Under the pieces are notes generated by a model that saw only the letters and a list, made by a program, of their open reading frames with translations, ran no database searches and was not told where the DNA came from. The translations under genes were made by a program, and so were the position numbers. Positions 34,201 through 46,240 of a DNA stretch of 64,000 nt are shown piece after piece. Positions within the stretch are counted from its first letter, which is position 1; each line of letters begins with the position of its first letter. The DNA is taken from positions 178,196 to 242,195 of the forward strand of contig NW_027192217.1 of the NCBI RefSeq assembly GCF_041956535.1, in the 5' to 3' direction. The stretch is from Calcarisporiella thermophila CBS 279.70. Lineage: Eukaryota; Calcarisporiellomycota.

Positions 34201-35477
34201 CCAGAGCGAGCGATCCGAAGAGTACCGACATGAAGACGTTGACTATTTTCCCCGAGGTTGTCTCATGGTTTAAAATTAGCTTCGCCCCTAATGACAGAGA
34301 CTTTTGTTAGGATACCAATGATGAACCTATCCTAAGCCGGCTAGACTCACCAAGAAAGAAGGACAACGAAAACATCAGAAACACCCATAGAAATACGGAG
34401 CCGAGACCGATAGCGATTGCGACGTGTTTCTTATATCCCTCTCGCTTCGACGCATCGGCATACGTCTCGTATACCTGAGTAATTTTCGCCTGGGAACCAA
34501 AAGCGGTTACAGTCCGTATCGCAGAGAAAACCTCCTCGGCTAACGTGCCTGCCACCGTAGCGATGTCTAGCGATTTCTTATGAAATAGAGTCAAGAATCT
34601 ATAGTGGAAATCCAAAATCAGGTGAGTACACGTTGCTTCGCGTCCAGTGTCAATACCCATTTACCGAATAAGCAGCAAAATGGAGATGGCAATTAGAGGA
34701 ACTCCGGAGCATAGGGCAAGAGTAAGCTTCCAGTTAACCGAAAACGCGACGCAGAATGACGAAATAAACGTAGCGACCTCATTCGCCGTCATGGGGACTT
34801 TTTCTGATATGCCATCTTGGATCAGCGCCATGTCGTTTGTCATGCGTGATGTCACCTCTCCCGCGCCCAGCTTATCGAACCACCCAATATTCTGCCGTAG
34901 GACTCCGCGCAGATAGTGCTCTCGGATGGAACGCATTTGTCGCTCGCCGACATAAATCCAAGTCGACATGTATATATACTAGGGCCCAAATACAAGTAAT
35001 GAAGACGACTATTTTTCACAGGAGAATATATGCAATAAGGGGATGGGCGCTTACCGTTGCTACGAAGATTCCCAATGAAAGATAAACAAAATACAAAGTG
35101 TTCTCTCTAATGTTATCCTCGAACACACTCTTGGTCATTTGGCGGGTCTGGTATTGTGTGAACACGTCGATCAGTTTCCCGAACACTTTGGTCATTAACG
35201 GAAGCCCCGACCCTGCAGCACACGCCATTATCAATCCGATAGCCAAGAGAAGGATATCCGACTTGGTTGCATATCTAAACAGGGTGCGAAAGTTCACATC
35301 CACATCAGGCGAGTTTGTTTGAGCCTGAATAATAACCCGTGCTCTTGGGTCCAGCCCAGAGAGCATGTTTGCATCTTTCTCCTCTCCATCGTCCTTTTTA
35401 TACCCACTAAATTGCACGTCGACTATCGTGCTCCCTTCCGAAGAGGCCTGGCTTTGCTTTCGAGGCTCTTTGTACAT
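31238..35477 (-). CDS. ABCB (MDR/P-glycoprotein type) full transporter
   Basis: Four exons (35055-35477, 34665-34978, 34351-34598, 31238-34287) give 1344 residues, the normal size of a full MDR pump with layout TMD-NBD-TMD-NBD. NBD1 has Walker A GASGSGKST, signature LLSGGQKQR and Walker B KILLLDEATSALD. NBD2 has GPSGSGKST, QLSGGQKQR and KVLLLDEATSALD. Both H-loops (VAHRLST, IAHRLST) and all catalytic glutamates are present, so both ATP sites look competent. The N-terminus is a short cytosolic Ser/Lys-rich stretch. Closest in type to fungal ABCB exporters of the plasma membrane or vacuole (drug or mating-factor exporters). The substrate is unknown. A Zn2Cys6 regulator is divergently placed across a 1.3-kb spacer. 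Confidence 0.95.
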
Positions 35478-36754
35478 ATCAATGCATTAAGGTCGAGTGA
35501 TTGGCGACGTGGAATGAGAGGGATGAATTGCGGGAGATGAGCCAAAAGTGCTTAGCGAGCAGAGAAAGAAAAAGGACGTAAACTGGTTGAGATACAGGGA
35601 AAGAAGACTTCCAACTTGATATGAAACTTTTAACTAAAATTTTTTCCCCGTTAATCCTATGTCATATGGAGTGTCAAAGGAAAAAATATAATACTGAATT
35701 CGGAGAGATTCGCAAACGATTGGTTGAAAACTTGCAGCAGTAATTCTATCCGTGAAACGTAGGTAGGAACACAAATTTAATAATGAAGGCTCGTGTCTGT
35801 GCGGGAGACATTCGACTCTGCGGTGGGTAATAGGGATCCTATCGCTGGACCTGGCCTAGTCGGGTGTGCCTATTTATCCATGTAATTATACAAATGTACT
35901 GAGAGCCTGACATCTGCTTTGTAGCAACCCTCGATATATAATACAGAGAACCCTTTCTGTCCTTTAGCTCAGTTCTCCTCTTTTCGGGAATATTTTTTCA
36001 ATAGCGCTTGATCACTAGTTGCTCCCGCATCCTTCTACAAGATCCATCGGAAAATAGCAAGGTAACCTCATCCCAATATGCGATGGCGTCCACACAATTG
36101 GTATAGCTCTTCAAGCTTACCACTCCTTCCTCTCAACACCCACCATAGTTGACCTCGTCGTACCCATCCAGCGTATCGTGACGTATCCTCCCGAATAATA
36201 CAAATAAGCCTCATGTACGCAAAACAAATTGTCTCAGTATTGGAGGTAGCCAATGGATGGAGTGGTTATTTTCAACTCGACTCTATGACAAATAGGGATG
36301 AAAAAATCACACCATCGAGCCTAGTTGGAGAGGAATGGGCAAATATATATATGTTTGGAATCTAAGGATGCTTTTGCAGTTTGAAAGTCTGAGTCTCTGA
36401 AAGCTTAGTGTCCAAATCTTCTTTGGCCATGATAGAGTTACAAGTTAGACAGGTTGGCTTAGAGAAAATCTTTTACATCTCCGCTAAATCTCAAGGTTAC
36501 AAGCAGTCACTAGATTAACCGCTACGTACTTCTTCTCCACAGCTCCGTTTTCAAGAGACGCCGCGCTAATTTTTAAAAAACCTCTACGCTGGCTCCCCCC
36601 CCCCCATGCTCGTAGATGCACACCTCTATTCCCCGCTCCACTCATTCCCCTTTTCCCTTCAATTGAGTGCGTTATTGTTCATCATTACATAAGATTGCGA
36701 ATCCCTTTTTATTTTGGCTTTTGAATTGATCGAGTTCTAGCACTGCATTCCATT
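35478..36754. promoter_or_regulatory. Divergent promoter region, ABC transporter / Zn2Cys6 factor
   Basis: 1.28 kb between two opposite start codons, AT-rich with a C run at 36596-36605. No gene is seen; a 61-codon frame at 36068-36253 has no support. Zn2Cys6 target triplets (CGG) occur but not in a pair I would call a site. Confidence 0.4.
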
Positions 36755-38530
36755 ATGATAGACTCATTTCTTACGAAACTTCGGATTAGTAAAACTAACA
36801 CGTGTATCCGCTGCCGGGAACGACGAATAAAATGTGATCAAAAGCTTCCGCGTTGTACCCGCTGCGAATTGAGTAATCGCGAGTGCGTCTATGCTAGTTC
36901 TTCGGTATTGATTACCACCAAGGAGCTTCGTGAATTCGGTGAATATGTTAATATGCTTGAGAGGGAGCTGGAAGAGCTGGAAGGATCCTACCGGCAGACT
37001 GAAGAAAGACTACGGACCACATTTATGCAGCAGACATTGGCGCACACCCTGCAGCCAAGAAGCAGTCCTACCGACATTCCTGTGACCTGGTCCATCCATG
37101 TTGACGCCCACAATCGCGTTTATGTGCAAACCCAGCTTCGACAGGTGAAAGATCTGCACCGATTCCTCGTCGACCATTTGCATCTTGATGACCAATCTCA
37201 GCTGCAGAACAGCTCACTCATCACTTCCAAAGGAGGGCTTTTTTCTTTCGACACGCATGTGCTCGAGTACCTGCTGCTGGAGGATATTCAAGATTACGGC
37301 CCTCCACTTGCCGTTCCTCCTGGCAATGCAATAGTTGCCCAGCTTATTGAGGTCTACTTCTCGTGCTTCCATACTTTCTGCCCCATTATTCACAAACCAA
37401 CGTTTCTTCGGTCGTATTCTGCGCATCATCGAGATCAGGCATTTCTGGCGAACATGTTTGCCATTTGTGCGCACGTATCAAGACATGCACAGCAACTCCA
37501 CCACCTTCACGATGGACTTGGAGAGCAATTCTTTTCCCTTGCTCGTAATATCATCTCGCAGCGTCTGGAGGAAGAGAACCTGAATATCGTATATGCGCTT
37601 CTTTTCCTCGCCGAGTACCTCACCTTCGACACCCGACGCTCCAGCCAGCGCTATCTCTTCCAGGGCATTGCCGCCACCAAACTGCACTCGCTTTTCAACC
37701 AGCGAAGGGGTCGCCGAGATTCCCATTTGACCCAGCCACCCCACGCTGGCGTGCGCACACCACCGCCGGCGCCCTCAAGAGAATGTTTAGAAATATACCA
37801 CCGATTACTCTGGTACCTGAAGGATTGCGAGGACAACGACTTTGCGTGCAAGCAAACCCGTCACCATGGCCCGATACCCCTCCCTGCCCCGTTGCCGGAC
37901 GAAGATGAACGCGTACGCCACTCCATCCTCTATTGGCGTGCATGCATTGAACTTGCGAGGGTTGAGCTCGATATCGAAAGGCTAGTCTACGACCAACGGG
38001 GCGACCTCCATCTAATACGCGGGGAACTCGAGTCTTGGCTTTCTAGCTTGCCAGAGCCCTTCCAATCACCCAACCTTGAATTCTCCACGGAAAAAAACGC
38101 CATCTTCGCCCTCCTTGCGAATGGACAATTCCACGTCAACCTTCTCAAGCTGTACGGAGCACAGCTGTCGTCGGCAGGTGCGCTCACTACGTGTCTAGAG
38201 AGCGTTCACCGCCTCCTTCAAATATGCGAATTGCTGCAATGCATTAACTCGTGTTTTTTTCCGCTGCCATTCGTAACTCGAGTCTGCGACTTTTTGTTCC
38301 AGTTGTCGTCATCGCCGGCGACCAATATCGACGCGGGTGCTGATGTTCAGACCATCCATCCTCGCTGTGTGAAATTTGCGAGGAAATTGAGCTCGCTCGT
38401 TCGCCAATCACGACATTTTCAGGCCCGAATGCCACAGTGTGTTAATTGTGTTCAATTGTTGGAGAGTGTCTTGCAAAATGTCCAGTCAGGAGAGCTTAGG
38501 GAGGGTTTCCACAACCCAACCTCGCTGTAA
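36755..38530 (+). CDS. Zn2Cys6 fungal transcription factor
   Basis: Single exon of 591 residues. The binuclear zinc cluster is at residues 17-44: C-x2-C-x6-C-x5-C-x2-C-x6-C (CIRCRERRIKC, CTRCELSNREC). A short coiled coil (YVNMLERELEELEGSYRQ) for dimerisation follows the zinc cluster and linker. The fungal-specific middle homology region starts around residue 190, with the typical VYFSCFHTFCPIIHKPTFLR stretch. The class is specific to fungi and controls pathways such as nutrient use or drug export. The intronless structure is usual in some members. The divergent ABC transporter is a plausible target, but this is only position-based. Confidence 0.93.
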   Translation: MIDSFLTKLRISKTNTCIRCRERRIKCDQKLPRCTRCELSNRECVYASSSVLITTKELREFGEYVNMLERELEELEGSYRQTEERLRTTFMQQTLAHTLQPRSSPTDIPVTWSIHVDAHNRVYVQTQLRQVKDLHRFLVDHLHLDDQSQLQNSSLITSKGGLFSFDTHVLEYLLLEDIQDYGPPLAVPPGNAIVAQLIEVYFSCFHTFCPIIHKPTFLRSYSAHHRDQAFLANMFAICAHVSRHAQQLHHLHDGLGEQFFSLARNIISQRLEEENLNIVYALLFLAEYLTFDTRRSSQRYLFQGIAATKLHSLFNQRRGRRDSHLTQPPHAGVRTPPPAPSRECLEIYHRLLWYLKDCEDNDFACKQTRHHGPIPLPAPLPDEDERVRHSILYWRACIELARVELDIERLVYDQRGDLHLIRGELESWLSSLPEPFQSPNLEFSTEKNAIFALLANGQFHVNLLKLYGAQLSSAGALTTCLESVHRLLQICELLQCINSCFFPLPFVTRVCDFLFQLSSSPATNIDAGADVQTIHPRCVKFARKLSSLVRQSRHFQARMPQCVNCVQLLESVLQNVQSGELREGFHNPTSL

Positions 38531-40654
38531 CGCTTTCTTCCCGATGCTGGATCCACCGGACAGCTATTTGTCCTGCTTTGTTTTTAGAACTATGCCAGGG
38601 GCTTATTTTTATTCATGTACATATATCGTGTTTGGCTATCTTTTTCCTTGTGTATAGTTAGTATTCTTTTCTTCTATTTAATGATAATCCTTCTTGTTGC
38701 TTCGAATGGACCCTCCCTGCGACCTTCTCCGTCGCGTCTCTAAGGACCGGCCCTGAGGCCATTGAGCTGCCCATTGCCCAAGCCCGACTTCGGCCCTAGC
38801 CACAGGTCCGCAAACCTCGCAGCGTGGTAACCCAACCTTCGAGGGAAGCTTCAGTGGACGGTCCAGTCCTAATGGGGGACTATTTAGGTTCTCCTCCCCA
38901 CCTGAACCAGTGGCGTGAGCTGAAAAGCTGCTCTATGCCCTTACTGAAGCATAAGCATGCTTCGCTTCAGCATCCTTTAATTAACCTGCGTATGGTCTAG
39001 TGCGCAGGGCTGGCAACAGGAAATACCTTTCATCCGGAGCACCGAATTGCTCCCTATGCATTATCTCGGAGCTTGTTTGCGGGGGGCATTCAAAAGGGAA
39101 CTTGCGCCGCCTAAATAGTCAACCATTTTGCCCAGTTTATCGATGCTGCTGCGAAATGGAGCAGAGGATGCGTAGGGGCAGATCTAGGCTACGACTGTCC
39201 CAACTTCTCAACAGCCACGCCCAGCGGTGACAGAGTGCAGCCCGCGGCCGAGCCCATACCCGATTGACGGGGGGGAATGGCGCGAGCCTTGGAGACGCGA
39301 GCACAGAGAGCAGGGTTAGGTTCAATGCGGTCCTCTCCAATGCGCGCGCGGTGGCCCATGTCTTCAAGAGCCCCCTCCCCTTCTTGTAAGCTGAAACTCG
39401 TTTGCTGAACTCCGACCTCCGGATTTTCCAATGACTTGTTTGGATTCTCCGCATTCTCTGTCGGTCCTGGGGGCGAGCTCCAAGACTTCTTCTAAAGAGT
39501 CGAGGAGGATTCCAGCAATGCCGACACCAAGAGGGCTGGCATCGGTCCTCGCCTTATCCGCTGCCACGGCCGAACCCTTCGTTGGGCGGCTGGCTGGCGG
39601 GCCTGCCGACAAAACCGCGACCCAACCCCGAGCAGGCATTCCAAATCGGGAAACCCGGATCCAGTGCGCACGAGTCGTGGGGGGCAGAGTGCAATTGCCG
39701 AAAGCGGCTCCAACCCCTGCACGCTTTAGTCACGCTAAATGGACCGGCAGAGACGGGGCAGGGTGGTTGGCGGCGTCTCCGCAAAATCGAGACTTGCGCA
39801 CTTCGCGTGGCCATGGCCAAAGGGGCGGGAGAGCGAGGGCGGGCGCGTGCGCGAGGCCTGAGGCACTTCTTGACCAATTGGGCAGGGCAGGGCAGGGGTT
39901 CAGCAGCGAGGCAGCCGGACGAATCCAGGCGGGCAGCAGCAGATGAAACCCTCCACCGAGGCCTGCGGAATCCTGCCAATGCCAAGGGCCTAGGTTAGGG
40001 TTAGGCTGGAGGCTTCGATCCAGCGCGGCCGCTGACTGGCCGTGCGGCCTTCATTTGGGCTCCACCGCCTGAAGGGTTGTGCTTACTTCACATGTTCCAC
40101 ATCTGGTAACCTGTGTTCCATCTCCAGTCGGCCTCGTATCCAGCACCAGCTGCAAAGCCGGAACCAGCAAGCCTCGTCCCCCCAAATCAGCCTCTGCGGG
40201 CCGCACTTTAGGTTTAATAATTGCAACCCAAGCTTTTCATTTAACCATGAGAATCGCCAGAAATGAATGGAGCTGAATAATGGAAAACACAATCGCACAG
40301 CACCATGCAGCCTCGCACTTGGAGTTGAGAGGGTGGGCCCGAATGGCGGATCCCCCAGCGTCCTTAACAGGAGATCCCAAATTGTCCATCCATTATCCAC
40401 TTTAAGTTATGAGAACGAAAAATCGCTGTTTTTAGCAATCCTCCTCACAGAAATTGAGCTGACTACTTGGAATCCGCGTCGGGTCAAGTCTCCCAGACGC
40501 TATTTTCCACCGCATTATTAAAAATCGATAAAATCGCTGTTCCGTCCCAGCTCTTGTCTGCTTTTTCCCGCCTGTTTTTCTCACTCGCCCCCTCCCGCCC
40601 GCCGCCCGCCCGCCCGCCCCTCCCCCCGCGCCCACCCCCGCCATTCTGTCTCCA
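38531..40654. other. GC-rich 2-kb island upstream of homeobox gene
   Basis: From about 38690 to 40640 the base composition shifts to clearly higher GC than the rest of the window. Open frames therefore appear in many frames at once (for example 39431-39946 plus, 39554-39985 minus) without recognisable domains. A hairpin CTGAAGC...GCTTCAG lies near 38944-38970. A telomere-like GGTTAGGGTTAGG occurs at 39993-40005. It ends in a C-rich, pyrimidine-rich run just before the homeobox start. It may be a long regulatory region or 5' UTR, or old inserted DNA. Confidence 0.4.
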
Positions 40655-42333
40655 ATGACGCTCTCGCCCTCCTCCTCCAACCCCCTTCAGCCCTCAAAAC
40701 TCAATATCGCCAATCTCCTCAACAAGGATGCCCACCATGACGGCCCCGAGCCCATGGATTACATAGCCGAATCGGCCGCCATCTGCCGGCCACCCCCCCA
40801 ATCATCGGCGCCGCTCCCGCATAGACCATGCAGCATTCGTACCCACTGGTCCTCCCTGGATTCCGACTTGACACGAGAATTCGATGCTAAAGTCGGCAAA
40901 TTACAAATTAACGACCAGCATCCGTTACCCTCTCTGCAATCCGACAGCCACCCCTCGCTGAACAACCCCATGCTGACTCCTCCCTCCGATACTCTGCAAG
41001 CCAATGTCCGATCCTCCCTTCCCCGATTCCCCTCCCACTTCGAGCAATTCTCATCGGCTTCCCCCGTCTCGGTGCATCCGCCACAGGAATCCCCGAGTGG
41101 ATTTCCAATTCGAGATCCCCCACTGCACTCCACATCTATGCACCCCTCGACCACAGATAGATTCCCATCCCTGCACTCCCCCCCGCTCCCCGCGCAGCCA
41201 ATCCCCTCCAGACATCCCCCTAATCTCCCAAGAAATGATGAGCCCTGCCCGCTTCCCCCCCAGTTTCCTACCCACATGAACATGAGCAATAGTCGACGAG
41301 CCCAGGAGTACGACGGCCCGATAGGGGAGAGGACCGAGCCAAACCGGCGCACTTCCGAGCCCTCGCTTGGAGAATACTCCCCCCACCCCTCTGCCGAGAG
41401 CCATTCGGCCTACAGCCAGCCAAACCCTCAGGTCGCCCTGATGCTGAAGGCGAAGCGAAAGAGAGCAAATGCTGAGCAGCTCAAGGTGCTTAATCAGGTA
41501 TTCCAGACGACCTTCTTTCCATCCACCGAGCTGCGCATCCAGCTGGGCAAACAGCTTGGCATGAGCCCGAGAACCGTGCAAATATGGTAACTTTAGCATC
41601 GCCTTGCATCGAGACGGACTGGCATATCGAGTTGCGTTCTTTTCCCCTAATTAGGTTCCAGAACCGGAGACAAGCGTGGAGAACAAAAGCAAAGCACGAG
41701 AAGTCGGAGTCAAGTCACCATAACCCCACCCCAAGTAATAATAGTAACAGCATCGCTAATCACAACCCTAATCATGACGAAGAGATGGATGACCAGGCGG
41801 GCTGGAGCAGTCGCTCGCTGCACCGTCAGCCGTCATACGAGTCGCTGAATTCGCTGGCTGCTATCTCGACAAGAAGTGCGCCGGCCGCAAGCTACCACCA
41901 CCACCCCCACCACCAAAACGCGAATTCGCTTCCTCAGCCATCCAGCCTTCTCCAATCCCCATCAGATAGCCTTTACTCTCAGCCACCCCCATTACCTACC
42001 CCGCTTACGAGTTATCCAATGCCATCCCAAGCCACCGACAAACCAGAGCCCTCCCTCTCTCGCCAAGTCCCAATAGGACCCTCGCACCGATCTCTCTCCA
42101 TGCTCACTTCCGAGCCTCCACCACCCCCAAACCACCCGCTACTCCATTCGCCCCCCCCTGGTTTTCCCCCCGCCCATCACCCACACAGGCCGGCCACCAC
42201 GTTAAGCACTACATCGCCGCCATCCTACGACCAGCGCTATGCTCATGCTGACAGTTCCTATGCTGGACCCGGGAAGATGCTAGCCAGGCTTCCGCCCCTG
42301 GTGCGAAACCACGACGGGAATTTTAGTTCTTAG
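40655..42333 (+). CDS. Homeodomain transcription factor
   Basis: Two exons (40655-41586, 41655-42333) give 536 residues. The single homeodomain lies at about residues 267-323: KRKRANAEQLKVLNQVFQTT, then LRIQLGKQLGMSPRTVQIWF followed by QNRRQAWRTK. The intron interrupts the Trp codon of the recognition helix. Helix 3 keeps the invariant WFxNRR residues, so it should bind DNA, with Gln-Ala-Trp-Arg where many have Ala-Lys-Trp-Arg. The rest is Pro/Ser/His-rich and disordered, typical of fungal homeobox regulators. It contains no LIM or other extra domain. No mating-type neighbours are seen, so it is a general homeobox gene and not an obvious mating-type locus. Confidence 0.93.
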
Positions 42334-43227
42334 CCATCAGACGAAATCGACTAAAGAATCTGTTACCAAGGAGTGTAAATATAAAGCGTAGTTTTCTGGG
42401 GATGTTTCTGTTCCAGATCTGTTTTCTATTGCTGCTTTTTATTTTTTTTTTTAATCACGGATTAATTCTCTCGCTGTTTTTTTATTATTTCTTTCCCAAA
42501 AGCAATTCCATCGTTGAACTTTCTAATATATACATATCTATTTCGTATACTTTTGTGTCGCTCAACTTGTAACAGGGAAGCTGTAAGCGTAAATACACTC
42601 CTAGCGATCGTCAGCACGATCATGCATGTGTAAGCAAATCTAGACTGGGGTGCTCCCTCTCGTCGTTTATCGCACTGGAAGCACCGTGCAAAACGAGGCC
42701 ACTCGTGGATGCTGGGCATGCACGAGGGGTCTCGTTTTGCGCGTCCCTAATACGACCTCGCATTCAGCCGAACCCACACTCAGTGACGATGAAAACAAGC
42801 GGGGCTAAACTTATCGATGGGGGGAGAGGGGAGGGGGGGGAGGGAATGGCGCCTCATGAGTAATTAAACTATCTTTAAGCTCTTAGGTTGACTTGAGAAT
42901 TTGGGTTGCCACGATTTAAAATTTTCGGAGAATCTGATGGCGTGCTGCTATTCTTATTATTATATTTGATTTTTATTGAAAAATTTAAGGTTTTGAGTAA
43001 ATAATAAAAAAAAGTACATAAATAATTTTTGATAAGGTTGAAATAATCCTTATGCGTCTAGAGTTTGCCATAGTAACTAGAGAAAGAGCAAAAAAAAGTG
43101 AAGCGGAAGAAATAGGTTAGTATTTGTGGATAGAATTAGAGTTACCAATAACACATACATCATAGCGGTTGAATGGATTAAGCTTAGAATGGACCATAGT
43201 GTACCAAATGGGAACCATGGCAACCTT
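42334..43227. other. Intergenic between convergent genes; alternative eEF2 exon
   Basis: 3' UTR of the homeobox gene, a G-rich run (42820-42845), then AT-rich sequence. At 43058-43076 lies a 19-nt copy of the eEF2 last exon, described separately. Confidence 0.5.
43058..43076 (-). other. Possible alternative last exon of eEF2 (duplicate)
   Basis: This 19-nt stretch reads, on the minus strand, an AG acceptor then codons for Tyr-Tyr-Gly-Lys-Leu and a TAG stop. The canonical last exon at 43228-43246 has the same length and phase and reads Tyr-Tyr-Asp-Lys-Leu, TAA. The flanks are also similar (a CTAG acceptor preceded by a purine-rich stretch on the plus strand). Splicing from the common donor at 43320 to this acceptor would give an eEF2 that differs only by Asp to Gly near its end. 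Whether it is used is unknown. Confidence 0.5.
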
Positions 43228-46026
43228 TTATAGCTTGTCATAGTAACTAGAATGCAAAAAGAAAGCAGATGAGTGATCCGTCCAATGCAAGCACTACCAG
43301 CTGAGAAGAGCGCAACATACCGATCAAGAGGAGGAACCTCTTCAGAAAGACCCTTGCGCTTCCGCACACCAGTGATAATATCGTAGACCTTGTTTCCGGA
43401 CTCGAGAGGGTTGCCAGGCATGAGCTGCCAGTGGTCGAACACCATCTGAGGGAAGGCCTGACCACCGGTCTGGGAACGGAGATCAGCAGTGAATCCGAAG
43501 GATTCGTTGACGGGGATGTAGGCCTTGACGTTGTAGAGCGGGGTACCAGGGCGCTGCTCCTCGGAGAACACGTGACCACGGCGACGATTGAGGGTGGAGT
43601 AGATACCACCAATGGCGTTCTCGGGACACTGGATCTCAACAAGGTACATGGGCTCCATGATGGTGGGGTTGGCAAGGAGCATAGCAGCGTACACGACACG
43701 ACGGCAGGTAGGCATGATCTGACCTCCACCACGATGGATAGCATCAGCGTGCAAGGTAACATCGAGGATGTTGAAGCGACAGCCACGCATGTTCTCCTCA
43801 GCCAGGACACCCTCCTTGGTAGCCCACTGGAATGCAGCTACGCAAGAGTCCTTGATTTCGTTAAGGTATTGCACAGCCTTGGTCTGATCGACAAGCAAGT
43901 TGGCGCCAGTGGTGTCGGGACCGAAGGACCAGATCTTACGGGCATCGGTGACGTCCCAGCCGTATTCTTCAGCAAGAAGGCGGGCACGAACCTTGAAATC
44001 GTCACGGGCGCTGACCTTGCCGGATTCGATGTCGTTGGAGAGCTCCTCGGCGAGGGGCTCAGCCTTCACGAACAGACGGTTGTGCTTGTTGGGCGACTTG
44101 GAAAGAGCGGTCATGGTGGACTCAGTGGTCACGGTCTCACGGTACTGCACGACAGGGTCACCTGTCTTGATCGGGACCTGAGCGTGATCCTCCTCAAGAT
44201 CCTTCAAGCAAATCTCCAAGTGGAGCTCACCAGCGCCGGCAACAATGTGCTCACCGGAGTCGGAGGTGTAGCACTGAACGCAAGGGTCAGACTTGGAGAG
44301 ACGCTTGAGACCTTCGACAAGCTTGGGAAGATCGTTGGCGTTCTTGACGTCGACGGCAACTTGCACGACAGGGGAGACGGAGAATTTCATGACCTTGAGG
44401 TTGTGTGCAGTCTCGCTTGTGGTGATGGTACCGGACTTGAGCAAGAACTGATCAACACCAACAAGACCCACAATGTTACCGGCGGGACAGTCCTCAATAG
44501 CCTCGACATAGCGACCCATCATGAGAATGGTACGCTGAATGTTCTTCAAGAACAAATCTTCCTTCTTGCCAGGCTGGTAGTTAGGACCCTGAATGCGGAC
44601 CTTCTGACCAGAGCGGACAGTGCCGGAGAACACACGACCGAAGGCGTAGAAACGTCCTGAACGAATAATAAGAATAAGCATGTGTAGACGAGAGAAACGG
44701 AAGCATGGAATACATACCCTTATCAGAGGTCGGCACCATCTTGGACACGTAAAGCATGAGGGGTGCGTTGGGGTCGCAGTTGCGGATACCGTTGGCGCAC
44801 TCATCATCCTGAGGACCTTCATAAAGATTCTCCACACGATACTTCTGAGCAGTAACGGGCGAGGGCAAGTGGATACAAATCATTTGAAGAAGAGCCTCAC
44901 CGGCGGGCAAGAATTTGCGCATCACAACCTTGAGGAGGGCCTTTCCTTCAAGATCCTTCTCGTCACTCTTGAGGGGAATTTCGAGTTTGGAGAGCATCAT
45001 CTCAGTCTGCTCCTTCTTGAAGTTCATGATGGCATCGAAGAGCTTGTAAATAGGATCAAGAACGAACATACAGAAGGCACGCTCAAGAGGCTTGCCAGCA
45101 GCATCAGTAGACTTGGTAGTCCACTTCTTGGTAGCGGGATTGAAGTAGTTCTCGCCCCAAAGCTTTTGCATCATCTTCTCGCGGTCAACACCGAACTTCT
45201 TGGAGTAGCGGCTGGCGAACTGGCGGAGGGTGAAACCCCATCCGTGGAGACCGGAACCGAAGGCGACGGTGCCCTTCTCGGGGTACACCTGCACATCACC
45301 GAGGATCTTGTCGTTGTAGGTGGAGATAATCACGTTCACGGTCTCGATGGTACGCTGGAAGGACTGGTAGAGGTCCTCCTTGGGAAGTTGCAATTCAAGG
45401 AGAGCACGGTCAACCTTGTTGATAATCACAACAGGCTTGATACGCTCACCGAGAGCCTGACGGAGCACAGTCTCAGTCTGCACACACACACCCTCAACAC
45501 AGTCGACGACAACGAGAGCACCGTCAGTAACACGAAGAGCGGCAGTAACTTCAGACGAGAAATCTACGTGCCCGGGGGAGTCGATCAAATTGATCAAAAA
45601 CTCTTTGCCTATGTTTCCAAAAAAAATCTATTAGATATAGAATTTCAAATCGGAATAATGCATTATATTAATTACCCTTAGTTTCCTGCTTGACATCCGT
45701 CACATCCTCATCATCAAGAGCGAAGAACATGGAGATAGCAGTAGACTTGATGGTAATGCATCGGTCCTGCTCATCTTGGCGGGTATCGGTGAAGCGGGTT
45801 TCTCCAGCGCGTGCAGAGGAGATAATACCGGCCTTGGACACAAGGGAATCGGTAAGGGTGGACTTGCCGTGATCGACGTGGGCAATGACGGACATATTGC
45901 GCACGTTGGTGACACGGTCCATAAGACCACGGATCTATCATTAAAGAGTTGGTGTTAATAATTTTGCAAAAAAAAACAGCATCAAATCATCCATCTACAT
46001 ACCTCATCTACGGTGAAGTTGACCAT
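43228..46026 (-). CDS. EEF2: Translation elongation factor 2 (eEF2)
   Basis: GTPase that moves tRNA and mRNA through the ribosome after each peptide bond. Five exons (46003-46026, 45676-45934, 44718-45608, 43321-44656, 43228-43246) sum to 842 residues, exactly the usual length. The G domain shows AHVDHGKST, the DSPGH switch and NKVD. The diphthamide site is intact in [18 protein letters not shown] (the His after Ala-Ile). The first exon is only eight codons (MVNFTVDE) and the last is 19 nt, encoding the conserved YYDKL end. A long antisense open frame covers the gene, as often happens in highly expressed GC-biased genes; it is a shadow. PPCDC lies divergently 214 bases upstream. A near-copy of the last exon lies 170 bp downstream. 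Confidence 0.98.
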
Positions 46027-46240
46027 CTTTTCTTACTCCTTTATTTTTTTAGCAGATAAACTGATGGATGGATGCAAAAATGCAAAGGATGGTCGCGGAC
46101 AAGTACGAGCAACGATTGAGAACAACAATTTAAAGCATTTCACCTGGCTGAGATTGAATTTGTTGCCATAATAAATATCCTCGAGCATCTCAGTTTATAA
46201 TGAATCTATTAAAGTGGCAAATATACTTATAACTGCTCCA
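46027..46240. promoter_or_regulatory. Divergent promoter region, eEF2 / PPCDC
   Basis: 214 bases between opposite start codons. No named site was recognised. Confidence 0.4.

Noticed and set aside
39431-39998. Overlapping long frames on both strands in the GC-rich island
   Set aside because: Five or more frames are open together, as expected from high GC; none has a domain or splice signals that support a gene.
40655-42333. Homeobox gene as part of a mating-type locus
   Set aside because: No second homeobox or HMG gene, and none of the usual mating-locus neighbours in order; a single homeobox gene is not enough.
43431-44660. Long antisense open frame (over 400 codons) across eEF2
   Set aside because: It mirrors the codon bias of the eEF2 gene on the other strand, has no recognisable domain, and eEF2 is complete and certain. 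The same applies to 44680-45681.
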